Origin: Azonexaceae bacterium
GTDB lineage: Bacteria; Pseudomonadota; Gammaproteobacteria; Burkholderiales; Rhodocyclaceae
NCBI GenBank assembly: GCA_009469665.1
Contig: SSTB01000298.1
Coordinates: 1 to 6,297, forward strand
Reading direction: 5' to 3'
Length of the DNA stretch: 6,297 nucleotides
Each line of letters opens with the position of its first letter. Within the stretch, counting starts at the first letter, position 1. The notes beneath the pieces were generated by a model, which saw only the letters and a list, made by a program, of their open reading frames with translations, ran no database searches and was not told the DNA's origin. Shown one piece after another: positions 1 through 6,297 of this stretch. A program made the translations under genes and the position numbers.

Positions 1-1291
1 CACCCGTCCGGTCCTGGAACCGGCGGCCAAGCAATTGACGGCGGAAGTCGATGCCCTGCTCGCCCTGGTGCGGGAGGATGTCCTGTCCGAACGCTTCCAG
101 ACCGCCCCCGACGACTATTTCAAGCAGGCCACCACGGTCATCGACCACGGCTATCAGGTGATGTTCGAGACCCTGATTCCGCAGTTCGAAAAGATGCTGG
201 CCGAACGGCAGGGCGATGCCGAGCGCCAGCGGGCGGCCTATGTGCTGGGCGCCATGATCGGCCTGGTGCTGGCGGCCTTTTTCGCGGCGGGCATGTATTT
301 CTCGGTGCTCAACAGCGTCGAGGTCTTTTCCCGGGGCGCCGAACGTCTGGCCGGCGGCGATCTGACCGCCCGTTTCGACCTGGACGGCCACGACGAACTG
401 CACGCTGCGGCGGACCACTTTAACGACATGGCGGGGGCCTTCCGCAAGCTCCTGGGCAATATCCAGGGGGGCGTGCAGCAACTGCGCGTCGCCACCGAGC
501 AGTTGGCAACTTCGAGCAAGCAGATCGCCGATAGTGCGGGTCACCAGAGCGATGCCGCTTCCAGCATGGCGGCCTCGGTGGAGGAAATGACCGTGGGGGT
601 GGACCACATCGCCCGCAATGCGGAGGATGCCCAGAACCATTCGCGGGAGTCGGACCGGGTGGCGGCCCGGGGCGGCGAGATGGTGGGCGGCATCGTGAGC
701 GAAATCCAGCGCATCGCCGCGACGGTCAATGAGAGCGCCGCCGCGGTGGAGGCTTTGGGGCAGAAGTCCAATGAGATTTCGGCCATTGTCGGTGCCATCA
801 AGGACATTGCCGACCAGACCAATCTGCTGGCGCTCAACGCCGCCATCGAAGCGGCCCGGGCCGGGGAGTCTGGCCGCGGCTTCGCGGTGGTGGCCGACGA
901 AGTGAGGAAACTGGCCGAGCGTACCGCCAAATCCACCCAGGAAATCACCGATATGATCGTCTCGATCCAGACCGGGACCGAAACCGCCGTGACCAGCATG
1001 AAGCAGGGCGTCGCCTCGGTGGCGGTGGGGGTCGAGCAGGCCAGTCGCGCCGGCAACACCATCGAGGAAGCCCAGGCCTGTTCGCGGCAGGTGGTCGGAG
1101 CCGTGGGCGAGATCACCGGCGCCCTGCGCGAGCAGGCCGCCGCCAGTACCGAAATCGCCCAGAACGTCGAAAAGATCGCCCAGATGGCCGAAGAGAACAA
1201 CGCCGCCGCCGCGGCCAATTCGGGCACCGCCCAGGAATTGCGCCGTCTGGCGGAGAATCTAAGCCAGGAAGTCTCCCGCTTCAAGACCTGA
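1..1291 (+). CDS. Methyl-accepting chemotaxis protein, 5'-truncated by the window edge
   Basis: Inner-membrane chemoreceptor that senses a periplasmic ligand and controls the CheA/CheW kinase complex. The frame is open from base 2 and the true start lies upstream; a TTG at 35 is only an internal codon. About 77 residues of the periplasmic helical sensor domain remain. They are followed by one hydrophobic membrane segment (about 233-310), a HAMP linker (about 311-460, with [18 protein letters not shown]) and a long cytoplasmic coiled coil rich in Ala, Glu and Gln. The hallmark signalling hairpin lies at about 773-930, with the core [19 protein letters not shown] followed by [18 protein letters not shown]. 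The C-terminus is SRFKT, so the CheR/CheB-tethering NWETF-type pentapeptide is absent, as in many proteobacterial receptors. The ligand cannot be inferred. No chemotaxis gene is adjacent, so this looks like an orphan receptor. The family call is certain; the subfamily is not. Confidence 0.96.
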   Translation, partial: TRPVLEPAAKQLTAEVDALLALVREDVLSERFQTAPDDYFKQATTVIDHGYQVMFETLIPQFEKMLAERQGDAERQRAAYVLGAMIGLVLAAFFAAGMYFSVLNSVEVFSRGAERLAGGDLTARFDLDGHDELHAAADHFNDMAGAFRKLLGNIQGGVQQLRVATEQLATSSKQIADSAGHQSDAASSMAASVEEMTVGVDHIARNAEDAQNHSRESDRVAARGGEMVGGIVSEIQRIAATVNESAAAVEALGQKSNEISAIVGAIKDIADQTNLLALNAAIEAARAGESGRGFAVVADEVRKLAERTAKSTQEITDMIVSIQTGTETAVTSMKQGVASVAVGVEQASRAGNTIEEAQACSRQVVGAVGEITGALREQAAASTEIAQNVEKIAQMAEENNAAAAANSGTAQELRRLAENLSQEVSRFKT

Positions 1292-1312
1292 GGGGCTATG
1301 AATAAATCTACT

Positions 1313-1435
1313 GCGCGGCCCGATTGCTTCGTTGGGCGGTGCTCGCTCCTCGCCTATCTCATTGATATGTCTCGTCGCTGCGCTCCGTCCGCCTCGCACT
1401 CGGGCCGCTCGCTACGATTTCTTCACAGCCTCTGA
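1313..1435. repeat. Candidate dispersed intergenic repeat with a 9-bp inverted repeat
   Basis: This is non-coding spacer between the chemoreceptor stop and the comEC start. GCGGCCCGA at 1315-1323 is exactly complementary to TCGGGCCGC at 1400-1408. Inside that pair, GGCGG at 1335-1339 can pair with CCGCC at 1389-1393. Its composition differs from the flanking genes, with many short CTCGC/GCTCG-like words and no codon structure. Translations in several frames give low-complexity Arg/Ser/Pro strings unlike any protein domain. These traits fit a REP- or MITE-like intergenic element, but only one copy is in the window, so repetition elsewhere in the genome is inferred. The outer limits are approximate. 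Confidence 0.45.
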
Positions 1436-1448
1436 TCGCGTGGAGGGC

Positions 1449-3830
1449 GTGACCCGCCCCGCCGCCCCGCCCGGGGCGGTTTTTCCATTGGGTTGTGCGG
1501 CCCTCGGCTTCGCCTTGGGCGTCACGGCCCTTCAGTTGCAGCCCCAATCGCCCGCCTGGGGATCGGCGGGCCTCCTGGCCTGCCTCCTGCTCTGCCTGCC
1601 CCTGCGCGGGCCATGGCGCCTGTTCATGGTGTTCGCCGCCGCCCTGGCCCTGGGTTTCGGCTGGGCTGCCTGGCGGGCCGAAATCCGCCTGGCTGATGTG
1701 CTTCCCGAGCATTGGGAGGGGCGCGACGTGGCCGTGGTCGGCGTGGTGGCCGGCTTGCCCCAGGGCTTTTCCCGGGGCGAGCGCTTCGCCTTTGATGTCG
1801 AGAGGGTGGAGACGGCGGGAGCGGTCGTTCCCCGCCGGGTGATGCTGTCCTGGTACCGAGGTGCCGACCCTGAGGCTTCCGCGGCGCCGCCGTCCATCCG
1901 GGCCGGGGAGCGCTGGCACTTGGTCCTGCGCCTGCGCCGGCCCCATGGCAACGCCAATCCGGGGGGCTTCGATTACGAAGCCTGGCTGCTGGAAAACGGC
2001 GTACGGGCCACGGGTTACGTCCGCCCCCGGGAGGCCAACGGACTCGTGGAGGCCTTCGTGCCCGGTTTCGGCTACGGCGTCGAACGCCTGCGCCAGGCGG
2101 TGCGGGATCGCTTTCTCGCCGTGCTGCCCCCCGAGACCCACCCCTACGGCGGCATTCTGGCTGCCCTGGCGGTGGGCGACCAGCGCGCCATCCAGGGGGA
2201 CTTGTGGAACGTCTTTAACCGCACGGGAACCACTCACCTCATGTCCATCTCGGGCTTGCATGTGACCCTGGTGGCGGCGCTAGCCGGCTGGGCCTGCGGC
2301 GCCCTGTGGCGGCGTGTGCCTCGCCTGGCCAATCGAGTTGCGGCCCAACGCGTCGCCCTGGCCGCAGGGGTCTTGGCGGCCTTCCTGTTTACCGCCCTGG
2401 CCGGCTTCGGCGTTCCCGCCCAGCGCACTCTCTATATGCTGGCGGTGGCGGCTCTGGCCCTGGGGTCCGGGCGCTGGGTTTCCCCGGGGCGGGTGCTGGG
2501 TCTGGCCCTGGTGGCCGTGCTGCTGGCGGACCCCTGGGCCGTACTGGCGGCCGGTTTCTGGCTGTCCTTCGGAGCCGTGGCGGCCCTGCTCTTCGTGGCC
2601 GGGGAGCGGCGTGGCGCGGAGGCGGGCGAGGGGGACGGTCCGGGGCGCCCCCCATGGGGGGAACGTCTGCGCGCTTGGGGCCTGGTCCAGGGGGCGGCGA
2701 CCCTGGCCTCGCTGCCCGTGCTGCTCCTGGTCTTCGGGCAGTTTTCCCTCGTCTCGCCCCTGGCCAATGCACTGGCCATCCCGGTGGTGAGTTTCGTGGT
2801 CACGCCCCTGGCCCTGGCGGCGGCCGCGGTGCCCTGGGACGGGTTGTTGCACCTGGCTCATCTGCCCCTGGCCTGGCTCATGGAGGGGCTCGCCCTGGCG
2901 GCCGTGCTGCCGGTCTGGCAGAGTGCGGCGCCTCCGCTGTCGGTGGCCATCCTGGCCGGGCTGGGGGTCATCCTGCTGCTCCTCCCGGCCGGGGTGCCGG
3001 GCCGCTGGGCCGGCCTTGGACTGCTGCTGCCGCTCTTTCTCTGGCCGCCGCCCCGCCCGGCCGCGGGAGAGGCCTGGGTGACGGTGCTCGACGTGGGCCA
3101 GGGTCTGTCCACCGTGGTGCGCACTCGGGACCACACCCTGGTCTACGATCCGGGGCCTCTCTACAGCGCCGAATCCGACGCCGGTCAGCGCGTCGTGGTG
3201 CCCTATCTGCGCAGCCTGGGGGTGGACCGGCTGGACGGACTGGTGGTGACCCATCGCGACAGCGACCACTCCGGAGGCAGCGCATCGCTGCGGGCGGCCT
3301 TGCCGGTGGATAGCTTCTGGAGTTCCGCCGGCGAAGCGGGAAGTATCCCCTGCCAGGACGGGCAGCGCTGGGAGTGGGACGACGTGCGCTTCACCGTGCT
3401 GCACCCCGCAGCGGCGGAGTACCGGGCCGAAGGCAAGGCCAACCATCTGTCCTGTACCCTGCGCATCGAGGCCGGGGGCCGGGCGATCTTGCTCACCTCG
3501 GACATCGAGGCCCGCGACGAGGAAGCGCTGCTGCGTCGCCATCGGGCCGAACTTGCCGTCGATGTTGTCCTGGTCCCCCATCACGGCAGCCGCACTTCCT
3601 CCACCCCCGCCTTCGTCGCCGCCACCGCTGCGCGCCATGCCGTGGTGCCGGTGGGTTACCGCAACCGTTTCGGCCATCCCAAGGAAGAGGTACTGGCCCG
3701 CTATGCCGCCGCGGGCATGACGGTGTGGCGTACCGACCGGGACGGTGCGGTCGAACTCGTCCTGGCCCGCGACGGCGTGAAGGCGAGGGCTTGGCGCTCG
3801 GAGCGCCCGCGCTACTGGCACGGCCGCTGA
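1449..3830 (+). CDS. comEC: ComEC/Rec2-family DNA internalization channel protein
   Basis: Polytopic inner-membrane protein thought to carry single-stranded DNA into the cytoplasm during natural transformation. With a start at 1449 it has 793 residues, normal for a full-length proteobacterial ComEC. In order: N-terminal membrane helices and a DUF4131/OB-like region (to about residue 230); the competence domain with its hallmark GTTHLMSISGLHVTLVA segment near residue 260 and many hydrophobic helices; then a C-terminal metallo-beta-lactamase-like domain. That domain begins at LDVGQG (about 547) and keeps THRDSDHSGG (HxDxDH, residues 602-607), VPHHGS (His711/His712) and a late GHPKEEV (His743), so the nuclease-like metal site looks intact. 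The start is uncertain: GTG 1440, GTG 1449 and TTG 1488 are in frame, none has a well-spaced ribosome binding site, and the first in-frame ATG (1626) would remove the first membrane helix. A longer frame from TTG 1332 runs through the putative repeat and is unlikely to be used. The downstream hydrolase gene is probably in the same transcript. Confidence 0.95.
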   Translation: MTRPAAPPGAVFPLGCAALGFALGVTALQLQPQSPAWGSAGLLACLLLCLPLRGPWRLFMVFAAALALGFGWAAWRAEIRLADVLPEHWEGRDVAVVGVVAGLPQGFSRGERFAFDVERVETAGAVVPRRVMLSWYRGADPEASAAPPSIRAGERWHLVLRLRRPHGNANPGGFDYEAWLLENGVRATGYVRPREANGLVEAFVPGFGYGVERLRQAVRDRFLAVLPPETHPYGGILAALAVGDQRAIQGDLWNVFNRTGTTHLMSISGLHVTLVAALAGWACGALWRRVPRLANRVAAQRVALAAGVLAAFLFTALAGFGVPAQRTLYMLAVAALALGSGRWVSPGRVLGLALVAVLLADPWAVLAAGFWLSFGAVAALLFVAGERRGAEAGEGDGPGRPPWGERLRAWGLVQGAATLASLPVLLLVFGQFSLVSPLANALAIPVVSFVVTPLALAAAAVPWDGLLHLAHLPLAWLMEGLALAAVLPVWQSAAPPLSVAILAGLGVILLLLPAGVPGRWAGLGLLLPLFLWPPPRPAAGEAWVTVLDVGQGLSTVVRTRDHTLVYDPGPLYSAESDAGQRVVVPYLRSLGVDRLDGLVVTHRDSDHSGGSASLRAALPVDSFWSSAGEAGSIPCQDGQRWEWDDVRFTVLHPAAAEYRAEGKANHLSCTLRIEAGGRAILLTSDIEARDEEALLRRHRAELAVDVVLVPHHGSRTSSTPAFVAATAARHAVVPVGYRNRFGHPKEEVLARYAAAGMTVWRTDRDGAVELVLARDGVKARAWRSERPRYWHGR
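1462..1484 (+). terminator. Intrinsic (Rho-independent) terminator-like hairpin
   Basis: CCGCCCC (1462-1468) and GGGGCGG (1473-1479) form a perfect 7-bp GC-only stem around a 4-nt GCCC loop. The stem can also be read as 8 bp with a 2-nt loop. Five T residues (1480-1484) follow immediately. This is the classic intrinsic terminator layout, and it reads on the plus strand 171 nt after the chemoreceptor stop codon, so it probably ends that transcript. It lies inside the reading frame of comEC if that gene starts at 1440 or 1449, or just before it if the gene starts at TTG 1488. In a GC-rich genome a chance hairpin is possible, but the adjoining T-run argues for function. Confidence 0.65.
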
Positions 3831-3847
3831 TGCTATGCTTGCAGCAC

Positions 3848-3854
3848 AAGGAGG
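3848..3854 (+). promoter_or_regulatory. Strong Shine-Dalgarno sequence for the hydrolase gene
   Basis: AAGGAGG lies 4 nt before ATG 3859 and is a near-perfect match to the 16S rRNA anti-Shine-Dalgarno. It decides the start: an in-frame ATG at 3835 lies upstream of this site, has no such motif of its own and would add eight residues (MLAAQGGV) encoded by the ribosome binding site itself. Confidence 0.88.
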
Positions 3855-3858
3855 TGTC

Positions 3859-4752
3859 ATGAGCTGGTTCGACTGTCTCAAACGCTGTTTCTGCCGTCCG
3901 TCGGCCTGGGTCGATCGCGAGGTGCGCTGCGCCAGTCCCACCGGCCTGCACCGCATGGCCTATCGGCAATGGGGCGATCCGGGCAATCCCCGGGTGCTGG
4001 TCTGCGTCCATGGCCTCACCCGCAACGGGCGGGATTTCGACGATCTGGCCCGGGCCCTCATGCCCCACTACCGGGTGGTCTGTCCCGACGTGGTCGGGCG
4101 GGGCCGCAGCGGCCGCCTGAAGGATGCGGCCGGCTATGCCATTCCCCAGTACGTGGCCGACATGGTCACCCTGATCGCCCGGCTCGACGCTGAGGAAGTG
4201 CATTGGCTGGGCACCTCCATGGGCGGCCTGATCGGCATGGCCCTGGCCGGTATGCCGGATACTCCCATCACCCGCATGGTGCTCAACGACGTGGGACCGG
4301 TCATCACCGGCGAATCCCTGCGCCGCATCGGCCAGTACGTGGGTGCCGACCCCACCTGGGCCACTTTCGACGAGGCCCTGGCCTACGTGCGGCAGGTGAG
4401 CGCGCCCTTCGGGCCTCTCAGCGACGCCCAGTGGCGCCACCTGACCGAAACCAGCGTCAGTTGTCGCGCCGACGGGCGCTGGGGCTTCCGCTACGATCCC
4501 GCTATCGGCGAGGCCTTCCGCATGGCCTTCGCTGCGGTCGATATCGACCTTTGGCCCCTCTACGAGGCGGTGCGCTGCCCGACCCTGGCCGTGCGCGGGG
4601 CGGAATCCGACCTCCTGCGCCGGGAGACCTGGCAGCAGATGGCCGAACGCGGTCCCCGCGCCAAGCTGGCCGAAATCGCCGGCGTGGGCCACGCCCCGAT
4701 GTTCATGGACCAAGGCCAGATCGCCGTGGTGCGGGATTTTCTGCTGGCTTGA
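3859..4752 (+). CDS. Alpha/beta-hydrolase fold protein
   Basis: Single-domain alpha/beta hydrolase of 297 residues, probably cytoplasmic, of the broad MhpC/lactonase/esterase-like group. The substrate cannot be told from sequence. The catalytic machinery looks complete: the oxyanion-side HG motif in VCVHGLTRNG (His51-Gly52), the nucleophile elbow LGTSMGG with Ser120 (GxSxG), the acid Asp251 in RGAESDLL, and His278 in GVGHAPMF. Residues about 140-225 between the nucleophile and the acid form a cap-like insertion. The N-terminus MSWFDCLKRCFCRPS has three Cys in seven residues plus basic residues ahead of the fold; it is not a recognisable signal peptide. The gene starts 28 nt after comEC with its own strong ribosome binding site, so it is likely co-transcribed but independently translated. 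Nothing links it mechanistically to DNA uptake. It ends 7 bp from the convergent mtfA stop. Confidence 0.92.
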   Translation: MSWFDCLKRCFCRPSAWVDREVRCASPTGLHRMAYRQWGDPGNPRVLVCVHGLTRNGRDFDDLARALMPHYRVVCPDVVGRGRSGRLKDAAGYAIPQYVADMVTLIARLDAEEVHWLGTSMGGLIGMALAGMPDTPITRMVLNDVGPVITGESLRRIGQYVGADPTWATFDEALAYVRQVSAPFGPLSDAQWRHLTETSVSCRADGRWGFRYDPAIGEAFRMAFAAVDIDLWPLYEAVRCPTLAVRGAESDLLRRETWQQMAERGPRAKLAEIAGVGHAPMFMDQGQIAVVRDFLLA

Positions 4753-4759
4753 ACCGGAT

Positions 4760-5533
4760 TCAGTCGCGGCCCGCGGCCACCCAGCGCTGTAGCCGGACGA
4801 GGGGGTCCTGGCGGTAGAAGCGGCGTAGCAGGTCGTAAAAGGCGGGGTATTCCTCGGCCACCACGTCCGGCATTTCGAAGAAGGCTTCGCTCACCACGGC
4901 GAAGAATTCGGAGGGGTGTTCGGCGCCGTAGGGGTCGATCCAGGTTTCCTCGTCGCCATCGACGCGCTGGCAGAAGTGCTCGTAGGCCGCGTGCAGAATG
5001 TTTTCCCACTGCTTGCGGGAGACGCCGGGGGGAAGCGGGGGCACGCCGTCGGCCTCGCCGTTTTCCATGTCCAGCTTGTGGGCGAATTCGTGGATCACCA
5101 CGTTGTAGCCGTCGCCCGCCATCTGGGCGTCCCGCCACGAGACGATGACGGGGCCGCCCGCCCAGGCTTCGCCGGAGGCCGTTTCGTCGTACTCGTGCAC
5201 CACGCCGTCCTCGTCCTGGGTCGCGCGGGGAATGACGAACTCGTCGGGATAGACCACGATGCCCACCCAGCCCCGGTAGGCCGCCAGACCGAGTTCCAGG
5301 ATGGGCAGGCAGGCCTGCACGGCGATGGCCAGGCAGACCCCGTCGTCCACCACCAGGTCTCCGGCGGGGGTGAATTCCTTTTCCGCCAGGAAGGCGGCGG
5401 TAAGTCCCCGCAGCCGGGCGAGTTCCTCCGGCTCCAGGGCCGCGATGAAGGGCAGGGCTGCGAGGGTGTGCTCCCACAGGGCGTCGGGGATGGGCGCGGG
5501 GGCGGGGCGGCGGAAGAAGTCGAGGAGACCCAT
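4760..5533 (-). CDS. mtfA: M90-family zinc metallopeptidase, MtfA-like
   Basis: Cytosolic zinc-dependent peptidase of the M90 family. In enterobacteria MtfA (Mlc titration factor A) binds the glucose repressor Mlc and has aminopeptidase activity; whether that partner exists here is unknown. The protein has 257 residues, close to the roughly 265 of E. coli MtfA. The zinc motif is HEFAH (His148, Glu149, His152) in VVIHEFAHKLDMENG. The likely third ligand is Glu209 in AEHPSEFFAVVSEAFFE, at the spacing seen in the family. Other conserved parts are the N-terminal GLLDFFRR start and WIDPYGAEHP before the third ligand. There is no signal peptide. The ATG at 5533-5531 overlaps the stop codon of the upstream transporter gene (TAATG) and no clear Shine-Dalgarno precedes it, so translation probably depends on coupling to that gene. 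Confidence 0.94.
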   Translation of the reverse strand: MGLLDFFRRPAPAPIPDALWEHTLAALPFIAALEPEELARLRGLTAAFLAEKEFTPAGDLVVDDGVCLAIAVQACLPILELGLAAYRGWVGIVVYPDEFVIPRATQDEDGVVHEYDETASGEAWAGGPVIVSWRDAQMAGDGYNVVIHEFAHKLDMENGEADGVPPLPPGVSRKQWENILHAAYEHFCQRVDGDEETWIDPYGAEHPSEFFAVVSEAFFEMPDVVAEEYPAFYDLLRRFYRQDPLVRLQRWVAAGRD

Positions 5534-6297
5534 TAGCGCCGGGTAGTGAGCCAGATGCCGGTGAAGATGAGGGCAATGCCGGCGTAATGGTAGGCCTGGG
5601 GAATTTCCCCCAGAAAGAGGGCCGACAGCGCGGTGCCGAAGACCGGCATCAGGTGGATGAACAGGCTGGCCCGGTTGGCGCCCACCTGGGCGACGCCGCG
5701 GTTGTAGAACACATAGCCCAGGAAGCCGGGGAAGATGCCGACGTAGGCCAGGGACAGGAGGCTGCCCGGGTGAAGGTGGATGCTCCGGCCGGCGGCCATT
5801 TCCCAGGCGTAGGCCGGGGCCAGGGCGAGGAGGCCGACGGCGGTCATGGCGGCCAGCATGAGCATGGGGTCGACCCCGCTGGGGCGCCAGGCCAGGCCGA
5901 CCGTATAGATGGCCCAGGTGAGGACGGCGACGAGCATCCAGACGTCGCCCCGGTTGAGCGCCAGCCCGGCCAGCACCGCGGGGTCGCCGCGGGCGACGAT
6001 GGTGACGGCGCCGATCAGGGAGATGAGGACGCCCAGCCCTTCGACCGCCCCCAGGCGCTTACCCAGGAAGGCCCAGGAAATGGCGATGGTCGCCACCGGG
6101 ATGAAGGAATTGAGTAGCACCGCGTTGGTGGCCGTCGTCGATTGCAGGGCGAGATAGGCGAAGGTGTTGTAGCTGCCGACCCCCAGGACTCCCAGCAGGG
6201 CGACGGCCTTCCAGCCTTGCAGCAGCAGGGGCCATTGGCGCCGATGGGGCCAGGCGAAGGGCAGGGTGAGGCCGAAGGCGATGGCCCAGCGCCAGAA
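5533..6297 (-). CDS. EamA/DMT-superfamily transporter, N-terminus beyond the window
   Basis: Inner-membrane carrier of the drug/metabolite transporter superfamily; members typically export amino acids, metabolites or drugs, and the substrate here is unknown. The frame stays open to the window edge, giving 254 visible residues; family members usually have about 290-300, so roughly 40-50 N-terminal residues are missing. GTG at 6120 is an internal codon, because the reading before it (for example VGSYNTFAYLALQSTTATNA) is typical family sequence. Two EamA repeats are visible. The first ends with LLNSFIPVATIAISWAFLG and LGVLISLIGAVTIVARG. The second runs from GDVWMLVAVLTWAIYTVGLAW to HLMPVFGTALSALFLGE and ALIFTGIWLTTRR. 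About eight to nine of the expected ten helices are in the window. Its TAA stop overlaps the mtfA start by one base, making a two-gene coupled unit. Confidence 0.95.
   Translation of the reverse strand, partial: FWRWAIAFGLTLPFAWPHRRQWPLLLQGWKAVALLGVLGVGSYNTFAYLALQSTTATNAVLLNSFIPVATIAISWAFLGKRLGAVEGLGVLISLIGAVTIVARGDPAVLAGLALNRGDVWMLVAVLTWAIYTVGLAWRPSGVDPMLMLAAMTAVGLLALAPAYAWEMAAGRSIHLHPGSLLSLAYVGIFPGFLGYVFYNRGVAQVGANRASLFIHLMPVFGTALSALFLGEIPQAYHYAGIALIFTGIWLTTRR

Noticed and set aside
541..1284. Minus-strand open frame (247 codons) opposite the chemoreceptor signalling domain
   Set aside because: It mirrors the Ala-rich coiled-coil codons of the chemoreceptor and shows no independent domain.
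1300..1380. Possible sigma-70 promoter elements (AT-richer patches near 1300-1310 and 1361-1370)
   Set aside because: No -35/-10 pair with convincing matches and spacing could be found.
1332..1448. N-terminal extension of comEC from TTG 1332
   Set aside because: The extra residues are Arg/Ser/Ala-rich, encoded by the putative repeat, and precede the usual ComEC N-terminal membrane segment. No ribosome binding site is present.
2280..3956. Long minus-strand open frame (558 codons) opposite comEC
   Set aside because: It lies wholly antisense to a gene with clear ComEC domains. Its product is a Gly/Gln/Arg/His-rich string without domains, as expected from the GC-biased third positions of the real gene.
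3493..4713. Minus-strand open frame (406 codons) opposite the comEC end and the hydrolase gene
   Set aside because: Antisense shadow: low-complexity Gly/His/Ala-rich product, no domain, and both plus-strand genes beneath it have intact catalytic motifs.
4765..4776. Short palindrome CGCGGCCCGCGG near the convergent gene ends
   Set aside because: The loop would be too small, no T-run follows on either strand, and it lies inside the last codons of mtfA. It does not qualify as a terminator.
4560..5576. Minus-strand open frame (338 codons) over mtfA in another frame
   Set aside because: Arg/Pro/Gly-rich composition and overlap with the HEFAH-containing mtfA frame mark it as a shadow.
1..6297. 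A new defence, mobile or biosynthetic system
   Set aside because: All five genes belong to well-known families with intact motifs. There is no transposase, integrase, toxin-antitoxin pair, CRISPR array or unexplained large gene in the window.

Overview
This GC-rich window holds five protein-coding genes and no RNA genes, CRISPR arrays or transposases. The gene set and protein style (a ComEC with DUF4131, competence and metallo-beta-lactamase-like parts, an MtfA-type M90 peptidase, an EamA exporter and an MCP ending in a plain SRFKT tail) suggest a betaproteobacterium, most plausibly of the Rhodocyclales (Azospira/Dechloromonas-like). This assignment is an inference from protein style, not from a marker gene.

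Layout. Bases 1-1291 (+) carry the 3' part of a methyl-accepting chemotaxis protein, cut by the window edge. Bases 1292 to about 1450 are a non-coding spacer whose core (about 1313-1435) looks like a dispersed intergenic repeat bounded by a 9-bp inverted repeat. It is followed at 1462-1484 by a GC-only hairpin with a T-run, in the form of an intrinsic terminator. That hairpin overlaps the probable start of comEC (about 1449-3830, +), the DNA-uptake channel gene, which has no ATG start and no well-placed ribosome binding site. An alpha/beta hydrolase gene (3859-4752, +) follows 28 nt later with a near-perfect Shine-Dalgarno sequence and is probably co-transcribed with comEC.

The right side is on the minus strand. 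An EamA/DMT transporter gene (5533-6297, 5' end beyond the window) runs into mtfA (4760-5533) through a TAATG stop/start overlap, so the two form a translationally coupled pair. The plus- and minus-strand units converge with only 7 bp between the hydrolase and mtfA stop codons, and no terminator is visible there.

Functionally this is mostly conserved core genome: chemosensing, DNA uptake, an unassigned hydrolase, a carbon-regulation-related peptidase and a small-molecule exporter. I see no sign of an undescribed multi-gene system. The most interesting part is 1292-1490, where a putative repeat, a terminator and the poorly defined comEC start are packed together.
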